A stretch of DNA of 64,000 nt from JBFGFX01 sp965232455. GTDB lineage: Bacteria > Pseudomonadota > Gammaproteobacteria > Steroidobacterales > Woeseiaceae. Below the pieces are notes generated by a model. That model was given only the letters and a program-made list of their open reading frames with translations, did not search any database and had not been told where the DNA came from. Numbering within the stretch: the first letter of the stretch is position 1; the number at the start of each line of letters is the position of its first letter. This document shows positions 28,049 through 38,780 of the stretch, piece after piece. Made by a program: the position numbers and the translations under genes. The stretch lies in the NCBI GenBank assembly GCA_965232455.1, contig OZ246981.1, positions 2,976,001 through 3,040,000 on the forward strand, written 5' to 3'.

Positions 28049-28759
28049 CTACTCCGGCCAGATGACCGACGACGATCCTCGACCGCACGGCGCCAGTGCC
28101 GAGGGCTCTGGACTGTACCCTTCGGGGCACGGCCCATCGACGCGCTCGTTTAGGTCCGCATCGAATCTTGTGAACTCCGCGATTGTTTGCTGGCGCATGG
28201 CTTCCCAGCCAGGTTCCTTGCTGCCGCCTGCGTAGGCCAGTGACCCGAGCATCATCCTCGCCGCCAGCAGCACCTCGTTGGCAAGCAAGTCGTCCGCGTC
28301 CCGATTGTATTCGCCGCTGATCCAGCGCAGGTGTTCGAGTGCGGCCGCCGTCTTCGCTTCCTCGGGCTGCACATAGGTCTTGCCGAAATCCGCTCCCCAT
28401 GGCTCGGGTGAGACGGTCACCGTCCGCCGGAACCAGTGCGGATTGTCGGCAATCGTAGTCGATGCCGAGCGATAGGCCGGATGGCCGCTGTCGACCCGGA
28501 GTTGGCGGAATTGCCAAGGTGCCACCGCCGCGAGCTCCACATCGAGATCCGTATCGTCCGTCAGGAAGCCACGGAAATGCTGCACGGCGTCGAGACGCCC
28601 GTCCCGCTCGTAGAACCCCGTGACTTGGACCAGCGCGCCTCGGGCAAAACCATCCGGCACGTCGAGCGCGACCGTAATGCGGTCCTTGAATAACTGCGCC
28701 CAAAGGAATGCGGCGCCCGCCAGCAGGACCACCAGACCGAATGCCACTCTACGCAGCAC
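28049..28759 (-). CDS. membrane-anchored protein, last gene of the surface operon
   Basis: A 236-residue protein of no recognised family. It begins at a GTG, 7 bp after the stop codon of the thrombospondin-repeat giant, and starts with a single hydrophobic segment (residues 4-22, 'RVAFGLVVLLAGAAFLWAQLF'), either an uncleaved signal anchor or a signal peptide. The remainder is soluble. A beta-rich first part ('ITVALDVPDGFARGALVQVTGFYERDGRL', 'QHFRGFLTDDTDLDVELAAVAPWQFRQLRV') is followed by helices from residue 125. The C-terminus contains two Cys (about 210-225) and reads 'VDGPCPEGYSPEPSALAPCGRG'. Operon membership suggests a role in anchoring or export of the surface proteins; that is inference. 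Confidence 0.6.
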   Translation of the reverse strand: MLRRVAFGLVVLLAGAAFLWAQLFKDRITVALDVPDGFARGALVQVTGFYERDGRLDAVQHFRGFLTDDTDLDVELAAVAPWQFRQLRVDSGHPAYRSASTTIADNPHWFRRTVTVSPEPWGADFGKTYVQPEEAKTAAALEHLRWISGEYNRDADDLLANEVLLAARMMLGSLAYAGGSKEPGWEAMRQQTIAEFTRFDADLNERVDGPCPEGYSPEPSALAPCGRGSSSVIWPE

Positions 28760-28766
28760 GGCGCCC

Positions 28767-31700
28767 TCAGGGAGTGTAATTCAAGGTGAAGGACGTAGTG
28801 GCCTCGAGACCGCTCTCCGAACGGGCGGTCACCGAGATTACATTTGGCCCAGGCACGAGCGGCAGCTCGATCGTGTGCTCGACGTCGATACGGAGACGGA
28901 ATGATGTCAACGGCCGCGGGACGTAAGTCGGCTCAATCGGCATGTCATTGATCTCGACGGTTGCATTCGGGTCGTTCGACACGCCAACCGTGAACGTCAC
29001 GATGTCGTTCGTCACGGTCTGGCCATCAGTGTGCGACAGGAGCTCGATGATCGGGCCCGTATCGATACTGGGATCGACGAGATTCATCCAGAACGAGAAG
29101 TTCCGCTCGCGATCCCCCGAGGCGCTGCCGTTGATGTTGATCGAGAACTCCCAGATACCGTAGTCGGAAGGATCCGACGGCGGATTGGCCGTCAGGATAG
29201 GGGTCAGGTCGTTCACCCAGTAGTCCGGGAATCCGAAAGCCCGCGGATACGCCGGGTTCACGCGGGAGAACGAGTTGTCCGGGTCCTGGTAACGCAGCCA
29301 CGACGGCCGACCTCGCGTGATGGGATTGTAAAAGCTGGAGCGCGGATCCAGTTGGTGCGTGACCAGAATCGGCCGCGCCACTTCGCCAACGCGAAGGTCG
29401 AACTGCCGCGGCGGCGCCAGGATAAGATTCTTACTCTCGACGTAGGTCTGTCCGTTCGTGTCCGTCACCTCGACCACGATCGGATTGTCGCCCACGACGA
29501 GATCCAGCTCGGTGACCCAGTCATCGGCGACAGGGATATCCTGCCCGTTGACTCTGATCGACGCGCCGGTCATATCGACCAGGCGGCCGAACACCTCGAA
29601 CGGCGTGTGATCGGTCACGTAGTTCTCGCTGACCGAGGTAATGAACACCGACGGTTCGGTCACGTCGATGAAGGTCCAGTTCCAGTCCACGCGCTCAGTG
29701 TGGATGACGGAACCGCTGGCGTCGAGGAAATCGATGAACCAGATCCCCCGATCGACGGCGCTGTCACTGCCGTGGAACTCGATGTCCATGCGCACCGAGA
29801 CGGAGTTCTCGTCGACGATATCCACGCCGGGCACAAGCTCGTACATGCCCTCGGTGGGATTGTTCGAGATGCCGGCGGGATTGTTATCGGCTAACGTCGG
29901 GATGATCCAATCGACGATATCAGGGACAAGCTCTTCAGGCAGATCGATTTCCATCTCGATCTGCGTGCGGCCGGGGTTGTTGTTCGTGAAGCGGAATGGC
30001 GTGTACTGCAGCCGCATCTCGATCGTCACCGTGTCGCCGTCGACTGACGTCGCCTCGATTGTGATCAACGAGGTGTCATCAGGGTCGAGGTCCTGGAAGC
30101 TGCGCCAGACAACCGTGAACGTGTTGCCGGTGAAGGACTGCGAGATGCCGTTGAATATCACGCTCTGCAGATCGACCGACGCGATGCCCTCGATCACCGG
30201 CCGCCGGCTGCGGTAGGAACCGCGATCGACGACCGTGGTGAGTTGAAGCTCGAACGGCCCCTGGGTGACCCGGACGTTGCTGCCGGCCTCCCGGGTGCCG
30301 ATACTCGCGATCGCGCGTATATCAGTGTCCCCGGGACCGATCGTTATCGTGGCGGCGAATGTGGCGCCCCCGCCAGGGTCTGGCGTTACGACCGCCGCTA
30401 CCCCGTTGACGGTCACCGTCGCGTCGGCGCTGGTGACCTCACCGGTGACGACAACGTCCGGCCCGGTGAGCACCGCCTTCGAGCGCGGCGACGTAATCAG
30501 GACATCGAGCCCGTTGTCCGTAGAGAAGTCGATCAGGAATTCACGGCTATCGCTACCGACACCATTGGTCGCCACCACGTCGAGGTAGTTCTCGCCGGGC
30601 AGCAGCGGTACGTCGATGCTGAACGGCGTATTGCTGAAGCCGGCGCCGCTCTCGCCCAGCGTCGCCTGCAGCCCGTCGACGGTGACTTCGTCGACCGTAC
30701 CGATCACCCGCCCGGTGATTGTGATGGTGTCTTCGGTAACCTTGCGCGCGTCGTAGGCTTCGTCGAACACGAGCGCGATGTTCTCCTCATCGACGATCGC
30801 CACGCGGAAGCGCATCTCCTCGACCCAGATCGTCTGGCTCGAGGCGTCGAGGAACCGATACTCGTAGATGATGTCGGTCTCGCCGATGAACGCGTCGTCT
30901 TCGAGCACGCGTACCGAATAGAACGGCTGTGCGATGTTCGGCGGAATCAGCTCCCAGCGACTTTGGAAGAGGCTCACGTAGGACGGACGATCGACCTGCG
31001 AGACATCGAGCAGTGTGGCCTCCGCGAACACGGACGGCGGCAGCGGTATCTCGAACGGCGCGACCCGCCGATCGGTGTTGGAACCGGGTGCTGTCGCGGC
31101 CGGCGTCGTGAGCACCATGAAGATCGGCTCTGACGTCACGGTGATCCGCTCTTCCCGGATACCCCCGTTCGTGCCCGTCACCGTTACGGTGATCGCATTC
31201 GGACCTTCTTGCAGGACGACGTTTTCCAGTCGGAATTCGCCGCCGACGATCGGCACCTGCAAGCCGTTGACCGTAACCAGCGCGGCGTCCGCGCTGACGG
31301 TACCGAGGATCGTCGTCAGCGAGGCCGGTGTCGTCTGGCCATCGAAGTGCGACTGGATCTCGAGATCCGGGGGCGGCAGGTAAGTCAGAGTGATGGTCCG
31401 CTCGACGAGCTGGTTGTCGGCGCCGCGCACCAGGATCACGATCGTGTTCTCGCCCTCCGTGAGCTCCACGATCGTATTGAACCGTACGTTATCATCGTTG
31501 ATGGTCGTATCCGGCGCGACGCCGTTGATCGTGATCTGCGCGTTCGGGTCGCCGACGACGCCACCGAGGTTGAGGTTGCCGTCGAAGACGATCTGACCGT
31601 CCAGCTGGTCGTCGAGCACCAACGGCGGATTGACGAGATTGAACAGGTCCGTGACGAACGGCGTCTGCATGTTCGCGATGTAACCCTCCACGCCGGTCAG

Positions 31701-34451
31701 CAGAAAATCGTCGCCGACCGCGACGCCCTGATCGAACCCGGCCGCGCGGAACCGCCCTGTCGCCGCATCGAAGGACTGCAGGCTTTCGATCGAGACGGCG
31801 CCCAATTCGTCGAGCAGCTGCGTCGACGTCAGTCCCTTGGGCACACAGCCGAAACCGACGATCTGCTTGCCCGGTAGGAACGCGATCGAACGGCACAGCG
31901 GCCTGCCGCTCCAGGACTGCGTCCGTGCGACCAGCATGGTCACCATGTAGGCCCGCTCCGGCGACACCAGGAAGTCCTCACCCGAGGGCGTGCCGGCATC
32001 GTAGAACGCCGAGGTGATCTCTTCGGTATCGGATGACAGTGCATCGATCCGCTCGACAGATGTCGGGCCGCCCAGTTCGACCAGCAGGTCGAAGGCACTG
32101 TAGTCGTTCGGCAACTCGAACGGGAAGAACACCAGATTGAGTCCGGGCTCGAGGTCCGTGTCGGGAGCATCCGGCGACAGGCCGCGAGCCAGCTCGTCGG
32201 CGTTCGAGATGCCATCGAAGTCGAAGTCCTCGTTGGCGTCCGAGATACCGTCTTCGTTGGTGTCGGCCCGCAGCGGGTCCGTGCCGAGCAAGGTGGTCTC
32301 GGTCACGTTGTCGATACCATCGTTGTCTGCATCGGCATCGCAGAGGTTCCCGTCACCGTCGCCGTCGGCGTCGAGCTGACCCGGATTGTTCACAAGTGGA
32401 CAGTTGTCGTCGGCATTGGCGACGCCGTCGCCGTCCAGGTCGTCCGCCGTGATGTCGCAGGCGTCGCCGAGACCATCGCCGTCGCTGTCGAGCTGCGTCG
32501 GATTCGGCGTGATGCGGCAGTTGTCGAGCGGCGGCGCGACGTTGCCGTCCGAGACCAGATTCGCCAGTCGCACCGGGACGGCGAACAACACGCGCGACGT
32601 GTACGAGGAGCCGTCCAACGCCACAAACCGTGCCGCCAGCGCCGGCAGATCGCTGCTTTGCGGCAATACGGTGGCGACGTCGCCGTCGTCCGTCTGCACG
32701 GTGATCCGTTCGCCGGGCCCAAACGCGGCGCAATCACAACTGGTCTGGGCGTAGACCAGCGGTCCGCTGATGCTCGACTCCTCGACGCTCAGATCTTCCG
32801 GGAACCACTCCCGGCTGGCGAGGCTGTAGCGTCCGAGCCGGATGAGTACATCGTTTCCGACGTCGTACTTGTACATCCAGACACCGGCGTCAGCGTTACT
32901 CTGCAGCGGTATCGTAGTATCGGACACACCCGTTACGGAGAAGACGATCTTCGCGTAGACCGACGGCGGATTCGCTGTGCCAAAATCGGGTACGCCGTCG
33001 TCGTCGTCATCAGCGTCGCAGGCATCGCCGTTCGCATCCGAATCGTTGTTCGCCTGGTCCGGATTGAAGGTGGCCACGCAATTGTCCGCCGCGTCGCCGA
33101 CGCCGTCCCGGTCGCCGTCATCCTGCGTCGGGTTCGGCACGAGCGGGGCATTGTCGGCGACGTCGTCGATACCGTCGTTATCGTCGTCGTCGTCACAAGC
33201 ATCGCCGTCGCCATCACCGTCGGTATCGATCTGCAGCGGATCGGCTCGCGCCGGGCAGACGTCGACGTCGTCCGCTACGCCGTCACCGTCGAGGTCGAAC
33301 AGCGGTACGCTGGCGTCGTTGTTCGGATCGGTGCCGAAGTCGACTTCGTCGCCATCGCTCGCGCCGTCCCCGTCACTGTCGGCGTTCAGCGGATCCGTGC
33401 CCGAAACACCGATTTCCTCACTGTCGGTGATGCCATCCTGGTCGCTGTCGTCCTGAGTCGGCAGCGTGCCGATGGTATTGACCTCCTCGCCATCGGAAAG
33501 CCCATCGCCATCCGAGTCGGCGTTGCCGGGATCCGTACCCCGCTCGTATTCCTCGATGTTGCTTAGACCGTCACCGTCGGGGTCCGCAGCACTGTCATCG
33601 ATCGCCGGATCGAGACCGAAGCGCCGCTCGAAGTCGTCCGGCATGCCGTCGCCGTCGCTGTCCGCGAAGTTCTGCAGCACGAACGGCGACGCGGTCGGGA
33701 TCCAGGTCTCGCCGACGTTCTCCCCGGCAGCCAGCGATTCCCCTGCGCCGGCCTGTCCGGCGAGCCCTGCCAGCACCTCGAGTTCGACGCTTACGCCATC
33801 GGCGATCGGCAGATTCTCCCGGCTCGCCGGATCGTAGAGATTGGAGAGCTGTACCGCGGCGAATCCGCTCGAGTAGTTGTCTCCGCTGACATGGGACAAC
33901 GGGTACTGCGCGCCGGTCGCGCGGACCAGCAGGATCGCGCCGGTGACGGGCTGTCCGGTGCCGTCATCCACGCGTGCACCGGCGAGCGGGTTGTTCGGCG
34001 GCTGCGTGCGCAACATTGTCCGCACGGAAGGATACGGTGCGGCGGCGGGCAGGACCGTCGTGCCGCCGCCCGCGGCCGGCGTTACCGAAAGCCGGAAGAA
34101 GTAGGCGCTATCGGGAGTGAGGCCGGTGACACGCAGGCGGGCGAGCCCCGCATCCCGCAGCGCCGTCGCCAGCACCGCGTCACCGCTCACGACGTAGGGA
34201 TTCTCGATGGTCACGCTCGCCACAGGGATCGTGCCCTGTACATCGGCAAAGACCTCGAGCACGACGTCCACGGCTTCGTCATCGCGATAGACGATCGCGA
34301 ACGACGTCGGCGAAACGTCCGTCACGCGGATCTCGCCGGGCACGTTAGCCGATGCCGGCGCCGCGAGCAGGATCATCGACGCTGCGAGCAGACACCGCCA
34401 GACGCCGGCGTAGGCCTTCGTTACTGCATTGTGGATCGCGTATCTGCTCAT
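28767..34451 (-). CDS. giant exported protein with thrombospondin type 3 and Ig-like repeats
   Basis: A 1894-residue exported protein. In order: signal peptide (residues 1-35, ending PASAN); an FN3-like N-terminal module (about 40-125) resembling that of the dockerin protein; two thrombospondin type 3 calcium-binding blocks (about 262-490 and 640-760, rich in 'DSDGDG..D' repeats); a paired module starting 'LEPGLNLVFFPFELP...SAFDLLVELG' (about 764-930), also present in the matrixin protein; and then about seven Ig-like repeats of the glucodextranase-B/bacterial-Ig type to the C-terminus ('ATVTVNGVAAVV', 'ASIRVNGQDIPV', 'PLVPGPNVISVTARS'). It would be rigidified by calcium. Start overlaps the matrixin stop (ATGA). 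No C-terminal anchor or sorting signal was seen. Confidence 0.85.
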   Translation of the reverse strand: MSRYAIHNAVTKAYAGVWRCLLAASMILLAAPASANVPGEIRVTDVSPTSFAIVYRDDEAVDVVLEVFADVQGTIPVASVTIENPYVVSGDAVLATALRDAGLARLRVTGLTPDSAYFFRLSVTPAAGGGTTVLPAAAPYPSVRTMLRTQPPNNPLAGARVDDGTGQPVTGAILLVRATGAQYPLSHVSGDNYSSGFAAVQLSNLYDPASRENLPIADGVSVELEVLAGLAGQAGAGESLAAGENVGETWIPTASPFVLQNFADSDGDGMPDDFERRFGLDPAIDDSAADPDGDGLSNIEEYERGTDPGNADSDGDGLSDGEEVNTIGTLPTQDDSDQDGITDSEEIGVSGTDPLNADSDGDGASDGDEVDFGTDPNNDASVPLFDLDGDGVADDVDVCPARADPLQIDTDGDGDGDACDDDDDNDGIDDVADNAPLVPNPTQDDGDRDGVGDAADNCVATFNPDQANNDSDANGDACDADDDDDGVPDFGTANPPSVYAKIVFSVTGVSDTTIPLQSNADAGVWMYKYDVGNDVLIRLGRYSLASREWFPEDLSVEESSISGPLVYAQTSCDCAAFGPGERITVQTDDGDVATVLPQSSDLPALAARFVALDGSSYTSRVLFAVPVRLANLVSDGNVAPPLDNCRITPNPTQLDSDGDGLGDACDITADDLDGDGVANADDNCPLVNNPGQLDADGDGDGNLCDADADNDGIDNVTETTLLGTDPLRADTNEDGISDANEDFDFDGISNADELARGLSPDAPDTDLEPGLNLVFFPFELPNDYSAFDLLVELGGPTSVERIDALSSDTEEITSAFYDAGTPSGEDFLVSPERAYMVTMLVARTQSWSGRPLCRSIAFLPGKQIVGFGCVPKGLTSTQLLDELGAVSIESLQSFDAATGRFRAAGFDQGVAVGDDFLLTGVEGYIANMQTPFVTDLFNLVNPPLVLDDQLDGQIVFDGNLNLGGVVGDPNAQITINGVAPDTTINDDNVRFNTIVELTEGENTIVILVRGADNQLVERTITLTYLPPPDLEIQSHFDGQTTPASLTTILGTVSADAALVTVNGLQVPIVGGEFRLENVVLQEGPNAITVTVTGTNGGIREERITVTSEPIFMVLTTPAATAPGSNTDRRVAPFEIPLPPSVFAEATLLDVSQVDRPSYVSLFQSRWELIPPNIAQPFYSVRVLEDDAFIGETDIIYEYRFLDASSQTIWVEEMRFRVAIVDEENIALVFDEAYDARKVTEDTITITGRVIGTVDEVTVDGLQATLGESGAGFSNTPFSIDVPLLPGENYLDVVATNGVGSDSREFLIDFSTDNGLDVLITSPRSKAVLTGPDVVVTGEVTSADATVTVNGVAAVVTPDPGGGATFAATITIGPGDTDIRAIASIGTREAGSNVRVTQGPFELQLTTVVDRGSYRSRRPVIEGIASVDLQSVIFNGISQSFTGNTFTVVWRSFQDLDPDDTSLITIEATSVDGDTVTIEMRLQYTPFRFTNNNPGRTQIEMEIDLPEELVPDIVDWIIPTLADNNPAGISNNPTEGMYELVPGVDIVDENSVSVRMDIEFHGSDSAVDRGIWFIDFLDASGSVIHTERVDWNWTFIDVTEPSVFITSVSENYVTDHTPFEVFGRLVDMTGASIRVNGQDIPVADDWVTELDLVVGDNPIVVEVTDTNGQTYVESKNLILAPPRQFDLRVGEVARPILVTHQLDPRSSFYNPITRGRPSWLRYQDPDNSFSRVNPAYPRAFGFPDYWVNDLTPILTANPPSDPSDYGIWEFSININGSASGDRERNFSFWMNLVDPSIDTGPIIELLSHTDGQTVTNDIVTFTVGVSNDPNATVEINDMPIEPTYVPRPLTSFRLRIDVEHTIELPLVPGPNVISVTARSESGLEATTSFTLNYTP

Positions 34452-37400
34452 CTCGGCGTATCGAACTCGAAGGTTATGGTGTCGGGCGACTGGTCGGTGT
34501 CCTCGGCAGGATCCGCGGCCTCGCCCACGTGCCCGAGGTCATCGATCAGGTTTGTAATCACGATCTGATTGGGTTCACCATTATTCAGGAGATTGCTACT
34601 CGGGCGGAATTCGATCTGCACGGTGCCCGGCCTCAGCCGTTCACGCTCACCGCTGAGCAGACTGACATCCTGACCGTCGTAACTCTGGCGGCCGAAGTAC
34701 GGGAAATCAGGCACGGCGAGGATGGCGATGTCCTCGTTGTTGAAGCGCAATCTGAGTCGGCTTGCATCGATGCCGCTCGAGAGACCGACACCCGGATAAC
34801 GCCGCGGCGCGTCGGGATCGGACGGCAGCGGATCTTCGAGGTCGACCGTCACGATGATCGGTCGAGCCCGGATCGGCAGCACCGACTGCTCGAACGTAAA
34901 GATTTCGCTGCGATAGGGGATCATGACCTGGCCGTCACGGAAGAAGGGCAACAGCCTTGTGCCAAAATCGGACAGGATACTGATGCCGCCGCCCACGCCG
35001 CCGACGACGACGTCGTCGAAAAATCGTTCTCCGATGGAGTTCAGCTGACTCTGCAGAGTCTCCTCGCCGTCGATGGTCGTTACCGGAATGCCTATCTGCC
35101 GCATCTGCGCCGTTCGGCCGTCGGCGCGACTGGTGGTAACCGAGAACTCGAGAAAGCCAAGCTGCCATTCGGCCAGGACCGAGTAGTCGTCGTCCTCCCA
35201 GTTGCCGTTGTCCACGGCCGGGTCGTCATCGGACACGCGCTGGAATCGACGCGCCTGTATGCCGACGCTGCCGGGGAGCGTATTCCCGATGAGAGCGGCA
35301 GTGCCGATGCCTATGGCGATCACGTTCGGACCCATATCGACATCCAGGAAGTACGGGACCGGCAGCCCCGCTACGTCGTAGACGACCGTGAACGGCCCCG
35401 ACAGCTCTTCACCGAACTCGTTGATCGTCGGCATTTCGAGTGAGCCGTCGGTGTTCGCGCCGAGGCCGCCGCTCCAGATGCCGTCCGCATTCGTCCGGTC
35501 GCCCAGGAACACCTCGCCATTGACGAATCCGGCGCCCGTTATAACGCCCGGGGTCGTCGGGCCGCCCGACACCTGGGCGCCCTCGACCGGATTGCCGTAC
35601 TGATCGGCGACGAGGAACGTGACCGCCCCCAGCTTGACGGAACCGACCGATACTCGCTGATTGCGCGAACGCAGCGACTTGATGATGCTGGGCTCCCCAG
35701 GCCTCGCTCGGGCGAGGAAGCTCGCCGGTATCGGTTGTCCGGGTACGGTCGCCACAACCTGCTGCGGGATACGCAACTTCGGCTCGAATGGGTTAAAGGA
35801 GCTGCTCGTCGGATCGTTGTTGGGCACGAAGTCGTCGTAGTACAGGCGCTCTCCAAGACGGTGGAACACCTCGACCCGACCGTTGCCGTCACTCCGATCG
35901 CGGACGATTTGCTCGTCCGCACCCCCTTCCGTTTCCCTCACGGTACCGCCACCGGAAGACACCGCGAACTCGACGAGCACGTCCTCGATCGGCTCACCAT
36001 CGCTGTCGAGGAACGTCATTTCATAAGGTATGTCGACGACCTCATCAACCGGACAGCCGGTGCCGTCGGCGCACGCGTACTCGGTAGCCGGCGTAATGTC
36101 CACCGACGCGATGGGTCGCGCGATGGCCGATACCAGCAGTTCGATGGGTCGCGACGTGCGGGACGGCGCGGTTACGACGATCTCGAAGTCGCCGGTTGTC
36201 TGGTCGGGGAGTTGCACCGTCGCAGTGAACAGGCCCGAGGGTAGCGTAGCCATATCGCCCGCCGTCATCGCACGAGTGGCGTCGATACCGGCCTCCGTGC
36301 CGCGTACACCAGCAGCAGACTGCTGACCGACCGGCTGCACGGCGAACGACAGCGGCACACCGGACGCGGGCAGACCGGTCTCGTCGACCGCAACGATCGA
36401 GAGCGGAACCGGCAGCTCGGTCCCCGCGACACCGGTCTGGTAGTCGCCGGATATCGCCACGAGCCGCGGCTCGCCCGGCACGCCTTCGAGCCGGAGTTCG
36501 ACCGTGTACGGGCCGCTGCCCGCCAGCGAACTGATGTTGATCGTGTAGAAACCGGTCTCGGCTGCGATCTGGTCGCGGATCACAGCCGTCGTGCCCGTGC
36601 CGTTGGAGACCAGCCGAAGCTCGCCGCCGCGCGGGTTCAGAAGACGCACGGCGAGCTCGGGAACGCCCGGCGTCGGCGTGCGGACCGTAACGGTAATACG
36701 ATTGCCCTCGATCGCGAGGAAACGATAGTCGTCGACGTCGCTTGGGCTCGACAGTTCGCCGGCGAACGTCTGACCGGACGCGATATCGTTGATTACGCCT
36801 TCGACTTCCGTGGCCGTCGCCGGCAGCACCGTGAACGGCAGCGCATTCCCCGCCAGCCCAAGGCTGATGACCTGCACGGTACCTGACACTGCGCTGGCGG
36901 GTACACTCACGACAAGCTGCTGCGTGGTACTGCTCAGGATCTCCGCAGAAACGTCGTTGAACACGACGACGTTCTGTGCCGGATCTTCGGCGAAGCCCGT
37001 GCCCTTGAGAGTTACGATCCCGCCCGGGATCGACTGGCCGGGGCTGATGGACAACAGCACGGGCGGGAAATCGGTGCCGCTCGACGCCACGCGGAAGCCG
37101 AGTAGCGGCACGCGCATGTCGACGAGGTAGGCGCCACCGTCGACGATCGGGAAATCGACGCCGGCGGGATCGGCACCGGCGTATTGCGCCAGCTGCCACG
37201 CACCGCTCGCGGGATCCCAGCCCTGCACGCTGATGACATCGAGCTCGGTGCCGAGATCGTCCAGCAGGTCGTAGGCACTGTAGCCGGCCGGGGCGCAGGG
37301 CGCGCCGATCAGGTTCGTACCCGCGAAGAGATCGAAGGCCGGGCAGTCGGGACTGCCGCTGAAGTTGAGCTGATCGTTGGCCGTCGTGTGCACGATCAGG

Positions 37401-38770
37401 CCGGTGGCACGGCTGATCGGGAAATCGAAGCCGCGCGCGACGCCGTCGACCAGGTGCGCCGTCTCGAACTGACCGGTCTGCGGATTCAGCCGCTGGATGC
37501 TCTGTACCTGCGTGTTGACTGACAGCTGCGTCAGCAGGTCGAACGCGGTGATACCGAGCGGCACCGAGACGGGATAGGACATGTAATTGATACCGCGTTC
37601 GAGCAACAGTGAGCTGGACAGTACGTCGAGCGTGTTCGTCACGATGTCGGTGCCGGCGGTCGCCACACTGGCTGCGACCGACACGACGGCGGCATCATCG
37701 GGCGCGTCGGTACTGCTCTCGGCGCTATCGAAGAACTCCTCCGGGAAGAACACGTCTGTCGTATCGGCGATGACCCGATTGATCCGCTCGGGATCGAGTC
37801 CGACCGGGTCGCCGTCCAGCGGTTCGATGCCGACCAGATAGCTGCCCGCGCGGACAGGTATCCGGTACGATCCGTCCAACCCCGTGTACGCGCCTACGAT
37901 CTGCTCGCGTGTCGTCGTGTCCGCGGCGTAAACATGCGCGCCGGCGACCGGGCGGCCGGTCACGCCGGATATCACGCGGCCCTCGATGCTGCCAAACTGC
38001 TGACCGAAGTCGGGGATGAGCGGATACTTGTCCGACAGATGCGCAGCATCGTCCTCCTTGAGGATGCGCGCACTCGCGACGTCGCTGGACTGGAACGGAA
38101 ACATGACCGCGTCCCGGACCGATGAGTGCGACAGGCCCACGCAGTGTCCGATCTCATGCAGCGCCAGTGCGCGGATGTCAGCGGTGCCGTCGGCGCCTGA
38201 ATTCTCCAGCGTCAGATTGCCGTCGAATACAATGTCGGCATCGAGGATCGTGCCCGCCGGGTAGGTGCCGTTCGGCAGGTCGGGCGTTCCATCGCCATTG
38301 AGGTCGTTATTGCTGTCGTCGACGACCAGCTCGCTGGCGATAACCGTCTGAGCGCAGACGGCGCCGACGCCGGGGCCAAAACTCAGGTCCGGGTCGTTGA
38401 ACGTGATGAGATTGATGCCATCGACGCCCGCGCCGAGTCGGGATTCACCCCCCGAATTGTTGTTGTCGATCTCGCCGTCGAACGCGAGCTGCAGGTCCGA
38501 TTCAGGCAGGGCATTGTATTGCGCGATGGCGGCGCCGAATTCCGCCGCGAGCTCGGCATTCGTGATCGTGGATGTCGGGTAGCCGTCGCTGCTCAACACG
38601 TACCGGACTGGTTGCATGCGATCGTCCCAGCGGATCGGGATCGGCTGACCATTATCGTCGTAGACGAACAGCGAGCCGCCCGCGAATACGCCGCCCGCGA
38701 GAACGACCAGAACGCCACCTAGCCAGATACGCGGTATCCGGTTCAGCACATTGGTTCGGACCGTCTTCAT
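34448..38770 (-). CDS. exported matrixin-type metalloprotease with TIG and other adhesion modules
   Basis: A 1440-residue exported zinc protease. After a leader (MKTVRTNVLNRIPRIWLGGVL..) a matrixin domain spans about residues 40-245, with the metzincin motif HExxHxxGxxH in 'ALHEIGHCVGLSHSS' (about 205-215) and a Met-turn at 'AVMFPFQSS'. There is no visible cysteine-switch propeptide. Downstream: a carboxypeptidase-regulatory-like unit ('GAYTGLDGSYRIPVRAGSYLVGIEPL'), a paired 'LERGINYMSYPV...ITAFDLL' module shared with the next protein, an IPT/TIG unit ('ISPGQSIPGGIVTLKGTGF'), a PPC-like unit ('VDDYRFLAIEGNRITV') and further Ig-like regions. ATG 38770 is used rather than the upstream TTG. It could process operon partners or host matrix. 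Confidence 0.88.
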   Translation of the reverse strand: MKTVRTNVLNRIPRIWLGGVLVVLAGGVFAGGSLFVYDDNGQPIPIRWDDRMQPVRYVLSSDGYPTSTITNAELAAEFGAAIAQYNALPESDLQLAFDGEIDNNNSGGESRLGAGVDGINLITFNDPDLSFGPGVGAVCAQTVIASELVVDDSNNDLNGDGTPDLPNGTYPAGTILDADIVFDGNLTLENSGADGTADIRALALHEIGHCVGLSHSSVRDAVMFPFQSSDVASARILKEDDAAHLSDKYPLIPDFGQQFGSIEGRVISGVTGRPVAGAHVYAADTTTREQIVGAYTGLDGSYRIPVRAGSYLVGIEPLDGDPVGLDPERINRVIADTTDVFFPEEFFDSAESSTDAPDDAAVVSVAASVATAGTDIVTNTLDVLSSSLLLERGINYMSYPVSVPLGITAFDLLTQLSVNTQVQSIQRLNPQTGQFETAHLVDGVARGFDFPISRATGLIVHTTANDQLNFSGSPDCPAFDLFAGTNLIGAPCAPAGYSAYDLLDDLGTELDVISVQGWDPASGAWQLAQYAGADPAGVDFPIVDGGAYLVDMRVPLLGFRVASSGTDFPPVLLSISPGQSIPGGIVTLKGTGFAEDPAQNVVVFNDVSAEILSSTTQQLVVSVPASAVSGTVQVISLGLAGNALPFTVLPATATEVEGVINDIASGQTFAGELSSPSDVDDYRFLAIEGNRITVTVRTPTPGVPELAVRLLNPRGGELRLVSNGTGTTAVIRDQIAAETGFYTINISSLAGSGPYTVELRLEGVPGEPRLVAISGDYQTGVAGTELPVPLSIVAVDETGLPASGVPLSFAVQPVGQQSAAGVRGTEAGIDATRAMTAGDMATLPSGLFTATVQLPDQTTGDFEIVVTAPSRTSRPIELLVSAIARPIASVDITPATEYACADGTGCPVDEVVDIPYEMTFLDSDGEPIEDVLVEFAVSSGGGTVRETEGGADEQIVRDRSDGNGRVEVFHRLGERLYYDDFVPNNDPTSSSFNPFEPKLRIPQQVVATVPGQPIPASFLARARPGEPSIIKSLRSRNQRVSVGSVKLGAVTFLVADQYGNPVEGAQVSGGPTTPGVITGAGFVNGEVFLGDRTNADGIWSGGLGANTDGSLEMPTINEFGEELSGPFTVVYDVAGLPVPYFLDVDMGPNVIAIGIGTAALIGNTLPGSVGIQARRFQRVSDDDPAVDNGNWEDDDYSVLAEWQLGFLEFSVTTSRADGRTAQMRQIGIPVTTIDGEETLQSQLNSIGERFFDDVVVGGVGGGISILSDFGTRLLPFFRDGQVMIPYRSEIFTFEQSVLPIRARPIIVTVDLEDPLPSDPDAPRRYPGVGLSSGIDASRLRLRFNNEDIAILAVPDFPYFGRQSYDGQDVSLLSGERERLRPGTVQIEFRPSSNLLNNGEPNQIVITNLIDDLGHVGEAADPAEDTDQSPDTITFEFDTPR

Positions 38771-38780
38771 GCTTTGCAAG

